NCBI GenBank assembly: GCA_903842345.1
Contig: CAIMLR010000005.1
Span: 1 to 64,000, forward strand
Reading direction: 5' to 3'
Source of the DNA: an uncultured Myxococcales bacterium
GTDB lineage: Bacteria; Myxococcota_A; UBA9042
Length of the DNA: 64,000 nt
Notes under the pieces: model-generated
Told to the model about the DNA's origin: nothing
The model's database searches: none
The model's input: only the letters and a program-made list of their open reading frames with translations
In this document: positions 16,950-25,160 of the stretch, piece after piece
Layout: each line of letters begins with the position of its first letter
Position numbering within the stretch: position 1 is the first letter of the stretch
Position numbers and translations under genes: made by a program

Positions 16950-19310
16950 GTGCTGCGAAACCTGGACGCACTTCTCCTCCTGCTGTCAGCGCGCTTTCAG
17001 GTCCTGATTGCCTTGGTGCTGCTCCTTGGATGCACCGCCGCGCCGCCCGCAGCCACGGCGCCTCAAGCCGACACGACGGCCGCGCTTGTGGCGGTGGACG
17101 ACGCCAAAGACGCGCCGGACGCGCCGGTCACCGCGGCCGACACCGCTCCAGCGGACAGCCAGCTTGTCGACGTGGTCGACGCAGCGCCACTGGATGCGAC
17201 AGCTGGCCCCGACGATGCGGCGGTCACCAGTCCCGCCGACACGACGCCCGCGACGACGTTCTCCATCACGACCCCGCTCAATTTTGGGCCCGGTCTGCTG
17301 CACCTACGCCTCATCGACTACAGCACGCCCGTGAACGAGCCCACGCCCAGCGACGTCATTCTGTTCAACGCCGCGTCGCCGTTGCCGGCGAAGCTGACCG
17401 CCATCGTCCCGCCGGGGATTTGGCTGCCAACCGCCGCGTGGTTTGGCCTCGACGGGCAGCTCATCGCGTCGTCGTTGGATGGCGCGACGGCTGGCGTCAT
17501 CACGGTGACGCCGGACCAAGCGGCGCCCAGTGCGATTGCCCTCTCCATCAACACGCCGGTCGACAAGTCCATGTGCATCGCGCCACCAATCAACCCGTAC
17601 TTCTCGGCGGCGGGCGCGTACATCGTGCCGTTCACCGACCTGGGTGTGTCGCACTTGCTGGAAGGGCTCGCGTGGAATGGCAAGTGGTGGATGGCTGCGA
17701 ACGTCGAAGGCATCGGCAGCGTCAACCTCGCCAGCGCGGGCAAGAATATCGATGCGTGGGCGCCGTCCAAGATTGGCGACTGCCGGCACATCGCCCGCGA
17801 CAACGCGCGCCTCTTCTGCTCGGAGCGCGGCCCGGCGGTCCGGTGGATGGACGTCGACCCAACGACCAACCAGATGGTGCAGCAAGGCGCGATTCAATTG
17901 GCGCCGACCGCGCACGCGGAGGGAATCGCGGCGTTGCAGGGCAAGCTGTACGTCGCGCTCCACGCCGCCGGGATCGCGCTGGTTGCGGCCAATCCGTCAG
18001 GCACGCCGATGCTGTACGCGCAAGGGCTGGTTGCGGACGCCTGGGCGGTCGCGGTGCTGCCGGACGGCAAGGTCATCGTCGCCGACGGTCCGGCGGGGCT
18101 GAAGGTGCTCGCGCCGCTGCAAAATGGCCAGACGACCGTGCTCAGCCAGCTTGCGTTGCCCGGACTAAGCGCGCACCTCGCCGTTTCCGGGCAGACCGTG
18201 GCCGTCGGCGCTCTGGGCGGCGGGCTGCACCTCCTCACCGTCAACGCCGCGGGCAAACTGACCCTGCTCGGCACGCTGCCGGCGGGACCCTGGCCGGCGG
18301 TGGGCGTCGACGTCAAGGACGGCATGGCGTACGTCGCGGCGGGTCGCGCGCTGTTGGCCGTACCCGTGCCCGCTGCGCCAGTTGGTCAATTGAGCGCGGT
18401 GTCCGCGACGCTGACCGACTCCTACACGTCGCTGGACGTGCGCGCCGAGGGCAATCTCGCGTACACCGCCGAGTACGCGTACATCCGCGCGCTCAAGCTC
18501 GATCCGACGCCACCCGTCGCGGGGCCAGTGGCGATCCACGAGGCGGAAACGTGGACGAAGTCGGGCGCGAAGGGCAGCAAAGTGAAGTTCGAGGCGTGGC
18601 TGTGGAATGCCGGGTCGGCGCCCTTGGAGGTCGCGGAAATCGTGGTGACGGACATGAACACGGCCGCCATCCCGGCGGGCAACGCTGAAGTTTCCAAGCC
18701 GATCAAGATTGCCCCAGGCGCGTCCGCGAAGCTGAGCGTCGCCATCGTCAAGACGCAGGCCGGACCACAGCAGTGGCTGCTCAACTTCGCCAGCAATGAT
18801 CCCGCGCGGCCGTGGGCGTCGACCAAGCTGACGGAATCACCGCTGGTCGGCAACGGCGACGTGCTGCCGAAGCTGGCGTATCAGGACAAGGACGCCAAGC
18901 TCGTGTCGGTGAACGACCTCGCGGGGGGCAAGCCGCTGTTGCTGATCGTGGCGTCGGAGAATTGCCCGGTGGCGTATGAACGGCTCGCGGCGATCGCGGC
19001 GCAGGCACAGCCCTGGCTGAGCACGGGGAAGATTGTCGCGGTGAACATCAATCCGACGGACGATCCCAAGACGAAAGAAGTGGGCGGGTTCAAGCTGCCG
19101 TTTCCAGAGCTCTACGCGCCGTTGACGTCTCCGGCCGTCGGCGACTGGTCGGAAATCGCGGACTCGCTGCTGGCGCTGCCGGGCAAAGGCGCCATTCCGC
19201 CGCTACCGCTCGTGTTCGTGGCCAATGCCCAGGGCGTCCTCATCTACAGCCATCTGGGCTACGCGCCCGCGGCGCTCAATGACGCGCTGATGGCCGTTGG
19301 CGGGCCGTGA
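16950..19310 (+). CDS. Lipoprotein with beta-propeller-like and C-terminal redoxin-like domains
   Basis: 786 residues from a GTG with AAAGGA six bases upstream. The signal peptide ends at Cys28 (VLLLGC), followed by an Ala/Asp-rich linker to about residue 110. Residues about 210-520 contain repeated short beta motifs resembling LVIVD or propeller repeats, and about 530-610 looks like an immunoglobulin-like sandwich. The C-terminal 160 residues look like an AhpC/redoxin thioredoxin fold (LLLIVASENCPVAYERL, INPTDDP). Only one Cys is present where CxxC redoxins have two, so redox function may be lost or one-Cys type. It is probably anchored in the outer membrane. Confidence 0.65.
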   Translation: MLRNLDALLLLLSARFQVLIALVLLLGCTAAPPAATAPQADTTAALVAVDDAKDAPDAPVTAADTAPADSQLVDVVDAAPLDATAGPDDAAVTSPADTTPATTFSITTPLNFGPGLLHLRLIDYSTPVNEPTPSDVILFNAASPLPAKLTAIVPPGIWLPTAAWFGLDGQLIASSLDGATAGVITVTPDQAAPSAIALSINTPVDKSMCIAPPINPYFSAAGAYIVPFTDLGVSHLLEGLAWNGKWWMAANVEGIGSVNLASAGKNIDAWAPSKIGDCRHIARDNARLFCSERGPAVRWMDVDPTTNQMVQQGAIQLAPTAHAEGIAALQGKLYVALHAAGIALVAANPSGTPMLYAQGLVADAWAVAVLPDGKVIVADGPAGLKVLAPLQNGQTTVLSQLALPGLSAHLAVSGQTVAVGALGGGLHLLTVNAAGKLTLLGTLPAGPWPAVGVDVKDGMAYVAAGRALLAVPVPAAPVGQLSAVSATLTDSYTSLDVRAEGNLAYTAEYAYIRALKLDPTPPVAGPVAIHEAETWTKSGAKGSKVKFEAWLWNAGSAPLEVAEIVVTDMNTAAIPAGNAEVSKPIKIAPGASAKLSVAIVKTQAGPQQWLLNFASNDPARPWASTKLTESPLVGNGDVLPKLAYQDKDAKLVSVNDLAGGKPLLLIVASENCPVAYERLAAIAAQAQPWLSTGKIVAVNINPTDDPKTKEVGGFKLPFPELYAPLTSPAVGDWSEIADSLLALPGKGAIPPLPLVFVANAQGVLIYSHLGYAPAALNDALMAVGGP

Positions 19311-19390
19311 CTGGAGGGGCAGCGGCATCCCTTGCGCAACTGGGCGATCCACGCGTCAGTGCCCGTCACGACCGCGCCCTGAGTGCGTGG

Positions 19391-20923
19391 CTAGTTGCAC
19401 ACGCCCGGCATCGGATCCGTCGGCGTGCAGCACGTCCAGCAATGCGGGTAGGGAAAGCTCGCGGGACCGCTCCCGTCGCACTTGGTGCCCTTGGGGAAGC
19501 ACGTCGTCGCGCCGTTGGCGGGCACGCACTTTTGCTGGACGACCTGCCATGAGCCGCTCGCCGTGTCGCAGGTGGCAAAGACGCCGCCGAGGTTGGCGTC
19601 CGCTTTGTCGGTGTAGTACCAGCCGGTCGACGTGCCCGCGGGCAAGGTCACGTGGCACGGTCCGCTGCCGGTGATGCCCCAGTCAAAGTTCAACGTGAGC
19701 GCCGGGCATTGGCCGGGGCAGTTGGCGACCGCGCAGGCGCTGTTGGCGAACGCGCCGTCGAGCACGCCATTGGTGCACGTGCGGGTCTGCGAATCGCACG
19801 TGGCGCCGCAGCCGACTGCCGCGTCGTGCCAGGCGGTGACGGACTTGCCGCTCGCGAGGCTGCCGCCCCATGGCAGCGCGCAGTCGGCCAGGCAGACCGC
19901 GCCGTTGCCGCTGAAACCCGGGTTGCAGACGCAGGTGCCGCTGCCCGGCGTGCACGTCGCGTTGGCGTCGCAACCGGCGCTCGCGCACGTGTCGACGCAC
20001 TTGCCGTTGGTGCAGACGCCGGTCGCGCCGCAGCCGCCGGCGTTGTCGTCAATTTGGCCGTTGCAGTCGTTGTCGACGCCGTCGCAGACTTCCGACTTGA
20101 CGCCGACGAGCGTGCAGTCGCCCAGGCCGGTGGGGCCGCACGTCCGCGTGCCGGGGCATTTGCCAACGACCTTGCCGCTGAGGTCCTTCTGCTCGGCAAA
20201 GCAAGCGGTGGCCATGCCCGTCGCCTTGGCGGCCGCCGTGCAGGAGCACGTGCCCAGGCTCTTGCCGTCGCTTGTCACGCGCACGCATTGCAGGGATTTC
20301 GGCCCTTCCGGCGATTGCGCGACCTGGCAGTCGTAGCCGGTGGGGCAGTCGCCCGCGGCCTTGCACGGGGCGCCGCAGAAGCTGCCAAGCGGGCCTTCGT
20401 CGACGCACAGGCTGCCCGCGATGCCGGGCTCCTCGCAGTCCTTCGTCGCGCTGCAGGGGTAGCAGAGCTTGCCCCACGCGGCGATGCAGACGTCGATGGG
20501 TTTGCCGCCGGTGCCGGGCAATGGGATGCACGTCTGGTCCTTGCCGCAGCCGGCGCCGCACGGCGCAGCGCAGCGCTTGCCATCGGGCGTGTCCAGGCAC
20601 AGGCCGGTGCCGCAATCCGCCGCGCTCGCGCACGAGCAACCGGGCGCTCCGGGGCAGGTCTGCGGCAAGATCGCATCGCCCGCGCCGTCGGCGATTCCGT
20701 CCGCGACGGCATCCGCCACGGCATCGAGCTTGGCATCGGCAAGCGCGTCTGCTGCCGCGTCGTTGGTTTGCGCATCGGTTTGCCCGGTGCCGTCCTGGAA
20801 GCCCAGCGCCACATCCGTCGCGTCTGCCTGTTGATTGCCACCGCTCGCGACGGTGCTGCTGCAGCCGCACACGGCGAGGAGAACGCCCCACCACTGAATC
20901 GTCCGCGCGTTGCCCACAAGCAC
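19391..20923 (-). CDS. Cys-rich surface lipoprotein with EGF-like and MopE-type modules
   Basis: 510 residues. The signal peptide ends in a VCGC lipobox (Cys21), then an Ala/Asp-rich linker. Cys-rich modules follow: several knots resembling stigma or Dickkopf repeats (CSCASAADCGTGLC), a MopE-type putative metal-binding motif CDGVDNDCNGQIDD, an EGF-like repeat (NATCTPGSGTCVCNPGF), and a C-terminal disulfide-rich domain ending close to Cys-Asn. This is typical of surface proteins in Myxococcota/Bradymonadota. The function is unknown; adhesion or metal binding is plausible. The GTG start is weakly supported and the next GTG two codons on would also work. Confidence 0.7.
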   Translation of the reverse strand: MLVGNARTIQWWGVLLAVCGCSSTVASGGNQQADATDVALGFQDGTGQTDAQTNDAAADALADAKLDAVADAVADGIADGAGDAILPQTCPGAPGCSCASAADCGTGLCLDTPDGKRCAAPCGAGCGKDQTCIPLPGTGGKPIDVCIAAWGKLCYPCSATKDCEEPGIAGSLCVDEGPLGSFCGAPCKAAGDCPTGYDCQVAQSPEGPKSLQCVRVTSDGKSLGTCSCTAAAKATGMATACFAEQKDLSGKVVGKCPGTRTCGPTGLGDCTLVGVKSEVCDGVDNDCNGQIDDNAGGCGATGVCTNGKCVDTCASAGCDANATCTPGSGTCVCNPGFSGNGAVCLADCALPWGGSLASGKSVTAWHDAAVGCGATCDSQTRTCTNGVLDGAFANSACAVANCPGQCPALTLNFDWGITGSGPCHVTLPAGTSTGWYYTDKADANLGGVFATCDTASGSWQVVQQKCVPANGATTCFPKGTKCDGSGPASFPYPHCWTCCTPTDPMPGVCN

Positions 20924-21007
20924 CCCACTACGCGCCGGCGCTCCGGCGTTGTCATTGCGTCCACACGCGGACCGTCGCGCCGCGATGGTGCACGTCAGCG
21001 CGCGCAG

Positions 21008-21598
21008 CTACAACCCCGGCGGCAACCGATAGCCGAACTTCACAAGCGACACGCGCGAACTGGCAAAGCTGTCCGGCACGTCCCACACCAGCGCGTCGGC
21101 CAGGCGGGTGATCGTGCTGAACATCGCGCAGACGTAGGCGGCATCGCGCACGCCCGCGGGCGTCACACCCGCTGCCAGCACCTGCTGCAGCGCCGCGGCG
21201 TCCAGCGCATCGGGCCGCAGCGCCATCGTCTCGAGGAACGCGAGCATCGCCCGCAGTTTCGGATCGATGGCCGCGGTCTGCCAATTCTCCAGCACGGCTG
21301 CGACCTTGGCTTCATCAAACAGGAACGACGCGACCGCGCCGTGGGCCCCCATTCAGAACCGGCAGGCGCCAAGCTTGGCCGTGAAGGCCGCGAAGAGTTC
21401 GCGCTCGCCGGGCGTCCATTCGGACGGACCGCGCATCACGTCCTGCAGCAGGTCCGAGTAAGGGCGGCCCCAAAAATCAGAACGGTAGTGGATCGTTTTC
21501 AGCACGCCCACGGGCTCCGCTTTGCTCTGCCAGCGCACGAAACGCAGGAACAGGCGGTTGGCCCAACGGCTGCCGCGGTCGACGACGGCGAGTCTCAT
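21008..21598 (-). CDS. AhpD-like peroxidase-related selenoprotein (CxxU), in-frame UGA
   Basis: 196 codons read through one in-frame UGA (21355-21353). The first part (81 residues) ends in ELFAAFTAKLGACRF and the second begins MGAHGAVASFL. Joined, they give Cys79-x2-U82-x3-His86, the AhpD / carboxymuconolactone-decarboxylase signature CxxCxxxH with the second Cys as selenocysteine. The downstream piece has no ribosome site of its own and stays in the same frame. A hairpin with a GGUC loop starts 10 bases after the UGA (separate entry). AhpD-like enzymes reduce peroxides or transfer electrons to peroxiredoxins, and a selenol would raise activity. The start overlaps the stop of the upstream partner gene (ATGA). 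The alternative is a pseudogene with a nonsense mutation. No sel genes lie in this window. Confidence 0.78.
21325..21355 (-). promoter_or_regulatory. Putative bacterial SECIS hairpin downstream of UGA
   Basis: On the minus strand the UGA (21355-21353) is followed after ten bases by a stem ACGGCGC / GCGUCGU (seven pairs, one G-U) closing a GGUC loop at 21335-21332. The loop guanines are 17-18 nt past the UGA, inside the range known for bacterial SECIS elements, and the GGUC loop resembles that of E. coli fdhF. A weaker lower stem (GGG with UCC) can extend it. Confidence 0.7.
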
Positions 21599-21903
21599 GC
21601 GCGCTCCTGTTCGGCCAGCAGGGCCAGCACTTTGTCCAGGCGGTCGCGACCCGCACCGGTGGCCGCGGCGACAGTCAGCTCGAAGATTTGGTCTTCGCTG
21701 TAGTTTGGCCGCAGCGCGTCGACCTGTGCGTCCGTCGTCCGGAGCGCGTCGACGTGGACCTGATGGACGTATGCCGCAGTAGCTCCTTCGAGCCCACGGT
21801 CATCCGCGGCTTGCTGGCGAAGCAGCGGCGGCGTCGCTCCGGGCCCGGTCAGCACGCGGTCGAGCAGCGCCTGCCATTTCTGGCGGTGGGGATTGACTGG
21901 CAT
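21595..21903 (-). CDS. Small AhpD/carboxymuconolactone-decarboxylase-like partner protein
   Basis: 102 residues, all helical. The stretch TDAQVDALRPNYSEDQIFELTVAAATGAGRDRL closely resembles the C-terminal helical pair of AhpD/CMD-family peroxidase-related proteins, but the CxxC motif is absent. It is therefore probably a non-catalytic subunit or regulator of the selenoprotein encoded next, whose ATG overlaps its stop by four bases. The ATG at 21903 has GGAG at good spacing; an ATG four codons upstream has none. Confidence 0.7.
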   Translation of the reverse strand: MPVNPHRQKWQALLDRVLTGPGATPPLLRQQAADDRGLEGATAAYVHQVHVDALRTTDAQVDALRPNYSEDQIFELTVAAATGAGRDRLDKVLALLAEQERA

Positions 21904-22087
21904 GGCGGGCTCCATCGGGGCAAATCGGGCTGGGACAGTCAACGATTCTGCTGGGTCAGCGATCAAGTTGCAAGCGGATTCACCGCCCGCGGCTGGCGTG
22001 GAGCGCTCAACGCGCCGACTGACAGTGACCGGCCCGGCACTGGCACCGCGACGAAACGGCGACATCGGCGACGGTTGCTGTACGCAC

Positions 22088-22116
22088 TTGCAACATCACC
22101 ATGACAATTGGACAAT
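22088..22116 (+). promoter_or_regulatory. Possible promoter of the PAP2-family gene
   Basis: TTGCAA (22088-22093) and GACAAT (22111-22116) are separated by exactly 17 bases and lie 32 bases before the GTG start of the PAP2 gene. Each box matches the sigma-70 consensus at four of six positions, so this is a modest prediction. Confidence 0.35.
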
Positions 22117-22148
22117 GCCTGCGACGCCACTGAGGCGGAGGGTTCCCC

Positions 22149-22844
22149 GTGCAGCAACAGCCTGAATCGCCGCTCGTCGAACGGCTGAATCGCATCTGGC
22201 AGCGGCTCGTCGCCAAGGCCTGGTTTCGCGTCGTGCTCGTGACGGTGACCGGCGTCTTCCTGTCGTATTCCTACAAGACCGTCAACGAGTCGTTTTCACC
22301 GCGCTACGACTTCACGCTGCCGATTGACGACCAGATTCCGTTCCTGCCCTGGAGCGGCATCATCTACTGGAGCTACTACGGGCTGTTCGTCGGCGGCGCG
22401 TTCGTCATGCGCACGACGCTGTTCACGCGCGCGTGGGTCGGCGTGCTGGTCTGCAATCTTGTCGCCTACGTCACGTATTTCTTCTTCTGCGCCCACGTGC
22501 CGCACCCGGACATCACGTACGTGCAGCCGGGCTGGCTGAACGACACCTATCGCGGCTTCTACATGCTGGACGGTCCGGGCAACACGCTGCCGAGCCTGCA
22601 CTGCGCGCTTTCCGGCCTGCTGGGCTGGAACATTCGCAAGCACAACAAGCTGTGGCTGGCGTGGGCGCTGCTGATTTCCCTGTCGACGCTGACGACCAAG
22701 GAGCACGTGTTCCTCGACCTGGTGGCTGGCTGGCTGCTGGCGGCGGTTGTGCAGCGGACGATTGTGCGGCCGGAGCTGGATGAGCCCGATGAGCCGGCGG
22801 AAGACCGGACGCTGGGTCAGGAGTTCGACGCGGCGACGATCTGA
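22149..22844 (+). CDS. PAP2 superfamily membrane protein, inositolphosphotransferase-like
   Basis: 231 residues with about six membrane segments, from a GTG preceded by GGAGG. The phosphatase/transferase motifs are clear: GNTLPSLHCAL (Pro148-Ser149-Leu150-His151) and STLTTKEHVFLDLVAGW (His186, Asp190). The short N-terminus with a YDFTLPIDDQIPFLPW-type periplasmic loop matches the Aur1/Ipt1-like branch (PF14378). That branch includes enzymes transferring phosphoinositol to ceramide and related lipid phosphotransferases. It should act on a lipid phosphate at the membrane surface. A simple lipid phosphatase is the alternative. Confidence 0.8.
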   Translation: MQQQPESPLVERLNRIWQRLVAKAWFRVVLVTVTGVFLSYSYKTVNESFSPRYDFTLPIDDQIPFLPWSGIIYWSYYGLFVGGAFVMRTTLFTRAWVGVLVCNLVAYVTYFFFCAHVPHPDITYVQPGWLNDTYRGFYMLDGPGNTLPSLHCALSGLLGWNIRKHNKLWLAWALLISLSTLTTKEHVFLDLVAGWLLAAVVQRTIVRPELDEPDEPAEDRTLGQEFDAATI

Positions 22845-22892
22845 GGGCAGACGGAGCGCGGTGAAGTGCGAAGCCGCGAACGGGATCGTTCC

Positions 22893-24422
22893 CTACTTCA
22901 AGTTGAACTGCAGCTCGGTCGTGCCAATCTGCACGCGGTCGCCGTCTTTCATGAACACCTTGTGAATCCGCTGGCCGTTGACGAGCACGCCGTTGGTCGA
23001 GTTCATGTCCGCCACTTCATAGCGCATCTGGTCGATCTTGATGGCCGCGTGGCGGCGGGACACGGAACCGTCGGCGATTACAATCGTGTTGCCCTTCATC
23101 GAGCCAATCGTCGTCACGTCGTCGATCAGCGGGAACGTCTCGCCCGCCAGCGGCCCTGCCAACACGACAAGCTTGCCGCGGGCCGGACCGTCGTAGGCCT
23201 GACGCGTCTCCACCTGCGCGGGCGCGGCCTTCTTGCGCCGCACCAGGAACACGATGAACGCCACCAGCAGCCCCACGCCCAGCAGCCCGCCCAGCACCAT
23301 CCCGGCGATCTTCAGGTACTTGACCCAGTTCAGGCTCGGCAGCGGCAAGCGCACGTCGTTGAACGTCGCCTCCGCCTCCGCGCCGTCCTTCATCTTGACC
23401 TTCACGCCGATGTTGTAGTTCGCCTCATCCTTGCCTTTGACCGGGTCGCCCCAATCCGGCAGCTCCGTCCACTTCGCCTTGATGATGTATTGCTTCTTGA
23501 TCCGCGTCGCAATCGCATCAAATACCGACGGAATCTGCCCCAGACCATCCTTGTTCGCCACGTACGTGTACGCGCCGCCCGAGACGTTGGCGATGTCCTG
23601 CAGCAGCGTCAGGTACTGCTCGTCGTCCGGTGAATAGCCAATCGCGAAGATGCGGATCCCGTTCTCCTCAATCTTCTCCTCGACCATCTTCTTGAGCTTC
23701 GGCTGCAGCTTGTCCTTGCGCGTCTCGCGATCCTTCGCGTCCGTCATGATGACGAGAAAACGCCGGTGCGCCGTCGCCAGCTTGGTGTTGGACGCGAGGT
23801 TGTCGTTGAAAAAATCCAGCGCCTTCTTCACCGCGCTCTGGAATTCCGGCAGCAAGCTGCGTTCCCGCGCCGCCTGACCCTGGTTGTTCTCAGGATTCAG
23901 GTCCGCCGCCGGCACGTTGTAGTTCAGCACCGCCTCTTTGGCCTGGGTAAAATCCGAGGCAAACGAGTACACAACCTCGTGCGGCACCGACTCGCGGTAC
24001 ACAACAACCGCGACCATGTCATTGCCCTTGAGCCGCTGCACAAACTGCGCCGCGCCTTCCTTGGCCTGCTGAAAGGTCCCGTGCTCTTCGCCCGCGCCCT
24101 GGATCTGGTAGCCGCGCGACGCGTTCAGCAGGATGACGACCGCCACCGGCTCTTGCGCCTGCTCCGCCGTCTGAATCTCGATGTCCGTGAGCTTGATCGG
24201 CTTGCCGTTGGCGAGAATCTCGATGTCACCCGCCGTCAGGCTCGGCACCGGTGCGCCTTTGCTGTCCAGCACATCCACGTGCAGCCGGATGAAGTTCTCC
24301 TTCGCCTCAACTTCCACGCGGTCCAGCGCGACGCGACTGTCCGCGGCATAGGCCGGCGGCGCCAAAGACAGCAGCGCGAACGCCGCGACCATGCGGGCAA
24401 AGCCGTTGCGAAACAGGGCCAT
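22893..24422 (-). CDS. Membrane-anchored vWA-FHA protein at the end of the CIS operon
   Basis: 509 residues. A cleavable-type signal peptide (about 1-26) precedes a von Willebrand A domain (about 90-330). A membrane helix lies at about 372-394 followed by RRKK, and an FHA domain fills 416-509. The topology puts vWA outside and FHA in the cytoplasm. The vWA metal site is degenerate: the expected D-x-S-x-S reads NASRG. The FHA core is intact (IGS, SRRHA, NSTNG), so it should bind phosphothreonine. It lies 24 bases after a second FHA gene and shares a strand with the injection-system genes. It may link a phospho-signal to the envelope or to assembly of the apparatus (inference). A GGAGG site supports the start. 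Confidence 0.8.
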   Translation of the reverse strand: MALFRNGFARMVAAFALLSLAPPAYAADSRVALDRVEVEAKENFIRLHVDVLDSKGAPVPSLTAGDIEILANGKPIKLTDIEIQTAEQAQEPVAVVILLNASRGYQIQGAGEEHGTFQQAKEGAAQFVQRLKGNDMVAVVVYRESVPHEVVYSFASDFTQAKEAVLNYNVPAADLNPENNQGQAARERSLLPEFQSAVKKALDFFNDNLASNTKLATAHRRFLVIMTDAKDRETRKDKLQPKLKKMVEEKIEENGIRIFAIGYSPDDEQYLTLLQDIANVSGGAYTYVANKDGLGQIPSVFDAIATRIKKQYIIKAKWTELPDWGDPVKGKDEANYNIGVKVKMKDGAEAEATFNDVRLPLPSLNWVKYLKIAGMVLGGLLGVGLLVAFIVFLVRRKKAAPAQVETRQAYDGPARGKLVVLAGPLAGETFPLIDDVTTIGSMKGNTIVIADGSVSRRHAAIKIDQMRYEVADMNSTNGVLVNGQRIHKVFMKDGDRVQIGTTELQFNLK

Positions 24423-24446
24423 CGACTACCTCCGGAAAATCTGGCC

Positions 24447-25079
24447 TTACTCGAGCGCCTTGAACTTCAGCTCGGTGCGGCCCACGCGAATCGTGTCGTT
24501 GTCGATCATGTCTTCTTTGGACACGCGCGTATCGTTCAGGAACGTGCCGTTTGTCGAATCGAGGTCCACCAGCGTAAACGTGCCATTTTCATAGCGAATT
24601 ACGCACTGCTTGGACGAGAGATACGGGTCGGTCAGGACCACGTCGCAATCGGCAGCGGTGCCAATCGTGTTCTTGCCATCGACAAGGCGGAAATCGCGGC
24701 CCATCAACTCGCCCGTGCGCACGACAACCCAGCCGACACACGGCTGAAATGTCCCGCGGTTGAGCTGGCTGACGTCGATCGCCATCGTGCGATCCTGCTC
24801 GGCGTAGCCCGGCGATGCCTGCTCGGGTTCGGGCTTCTTGCGGCTGAACCAACCCACGTCGCCCTCCTTCTTCGGATCCACTTTCTTCATGCCGTCCGTC
24901 TTGACGGCGCCCTTGGCGGCCTTGACCGGCGCGTCCACGGCAGCATTGAACTTTTTGGCAGCTTCCGTCTTGGCCTTGGCGATCGCGCCCATCTTCTTGG
25001 CGTTGGCCGTGTTCACAACGCCATCGATGCGCTGCTGGCCCAGGTTCCGGAAGAAGTCGACAATCAAGTTGGCGATCAA
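24447..25079 (-). CDS. FHA domain protein of the CIS operon
   Basis: About 210 residues. A Lys/Ala-rich helical N-terminus (LIVDFFRNLGQQRIDGVVNTANAKK) and a charged linker lead to a C-terminal FHA domain (about 120-210: NTIGTAADCDVVL, DSTNGTFLND). The usual SxxH motif reads SKQC, with Cys replacing His. Cytoplasmic; it should recognise a phosphorylated Thr partner. I choose a TTG start at 25079 because it has GGAGGG about eight bases upstream and begins the conserved-looking helix. GTG at 25133 or 25121 are alternatives without ribosome sites. It sits between the tail genes and the vWA-FHA gene. Confidence 0.75.
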   Translation of the reverse strand: MIANLIVDFFRNLGQQRIDGVVNTANAKKMGAIAKAKTEAAKKFNAAVDAPVKAAKGAVKTDGMKKVDPKKEGDVGWFSRKKPEPEQASPGYAEQDRTMAIDVSQLNRGTFQPCVGWVVVRTGELMGRDFRLVDGKNTIGTAADCDVVLTDPYLSSKQCVIRYENGTFTLVDLDSTNGTFLNDTRVSKEDMIDNDTIRVGRTELKFKALE

Positions 25080-25160
25080 GACCCTGCCCTCCGCGCGACC
25101 ATCGCCGCGCGTATTCGGCACTGAGAATGGCACCGGACGCCGTTCGTGGCAAGTTGACGA

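Noticed and set aside
21353-21355. Simple nonsense mutation in the AhpD-like gene
   Set aside because: Kept as an alternative, but the stop falls exactly on the catalytic Cys position, the frame is intact on both sides and a SECIS-like hairpin follows.
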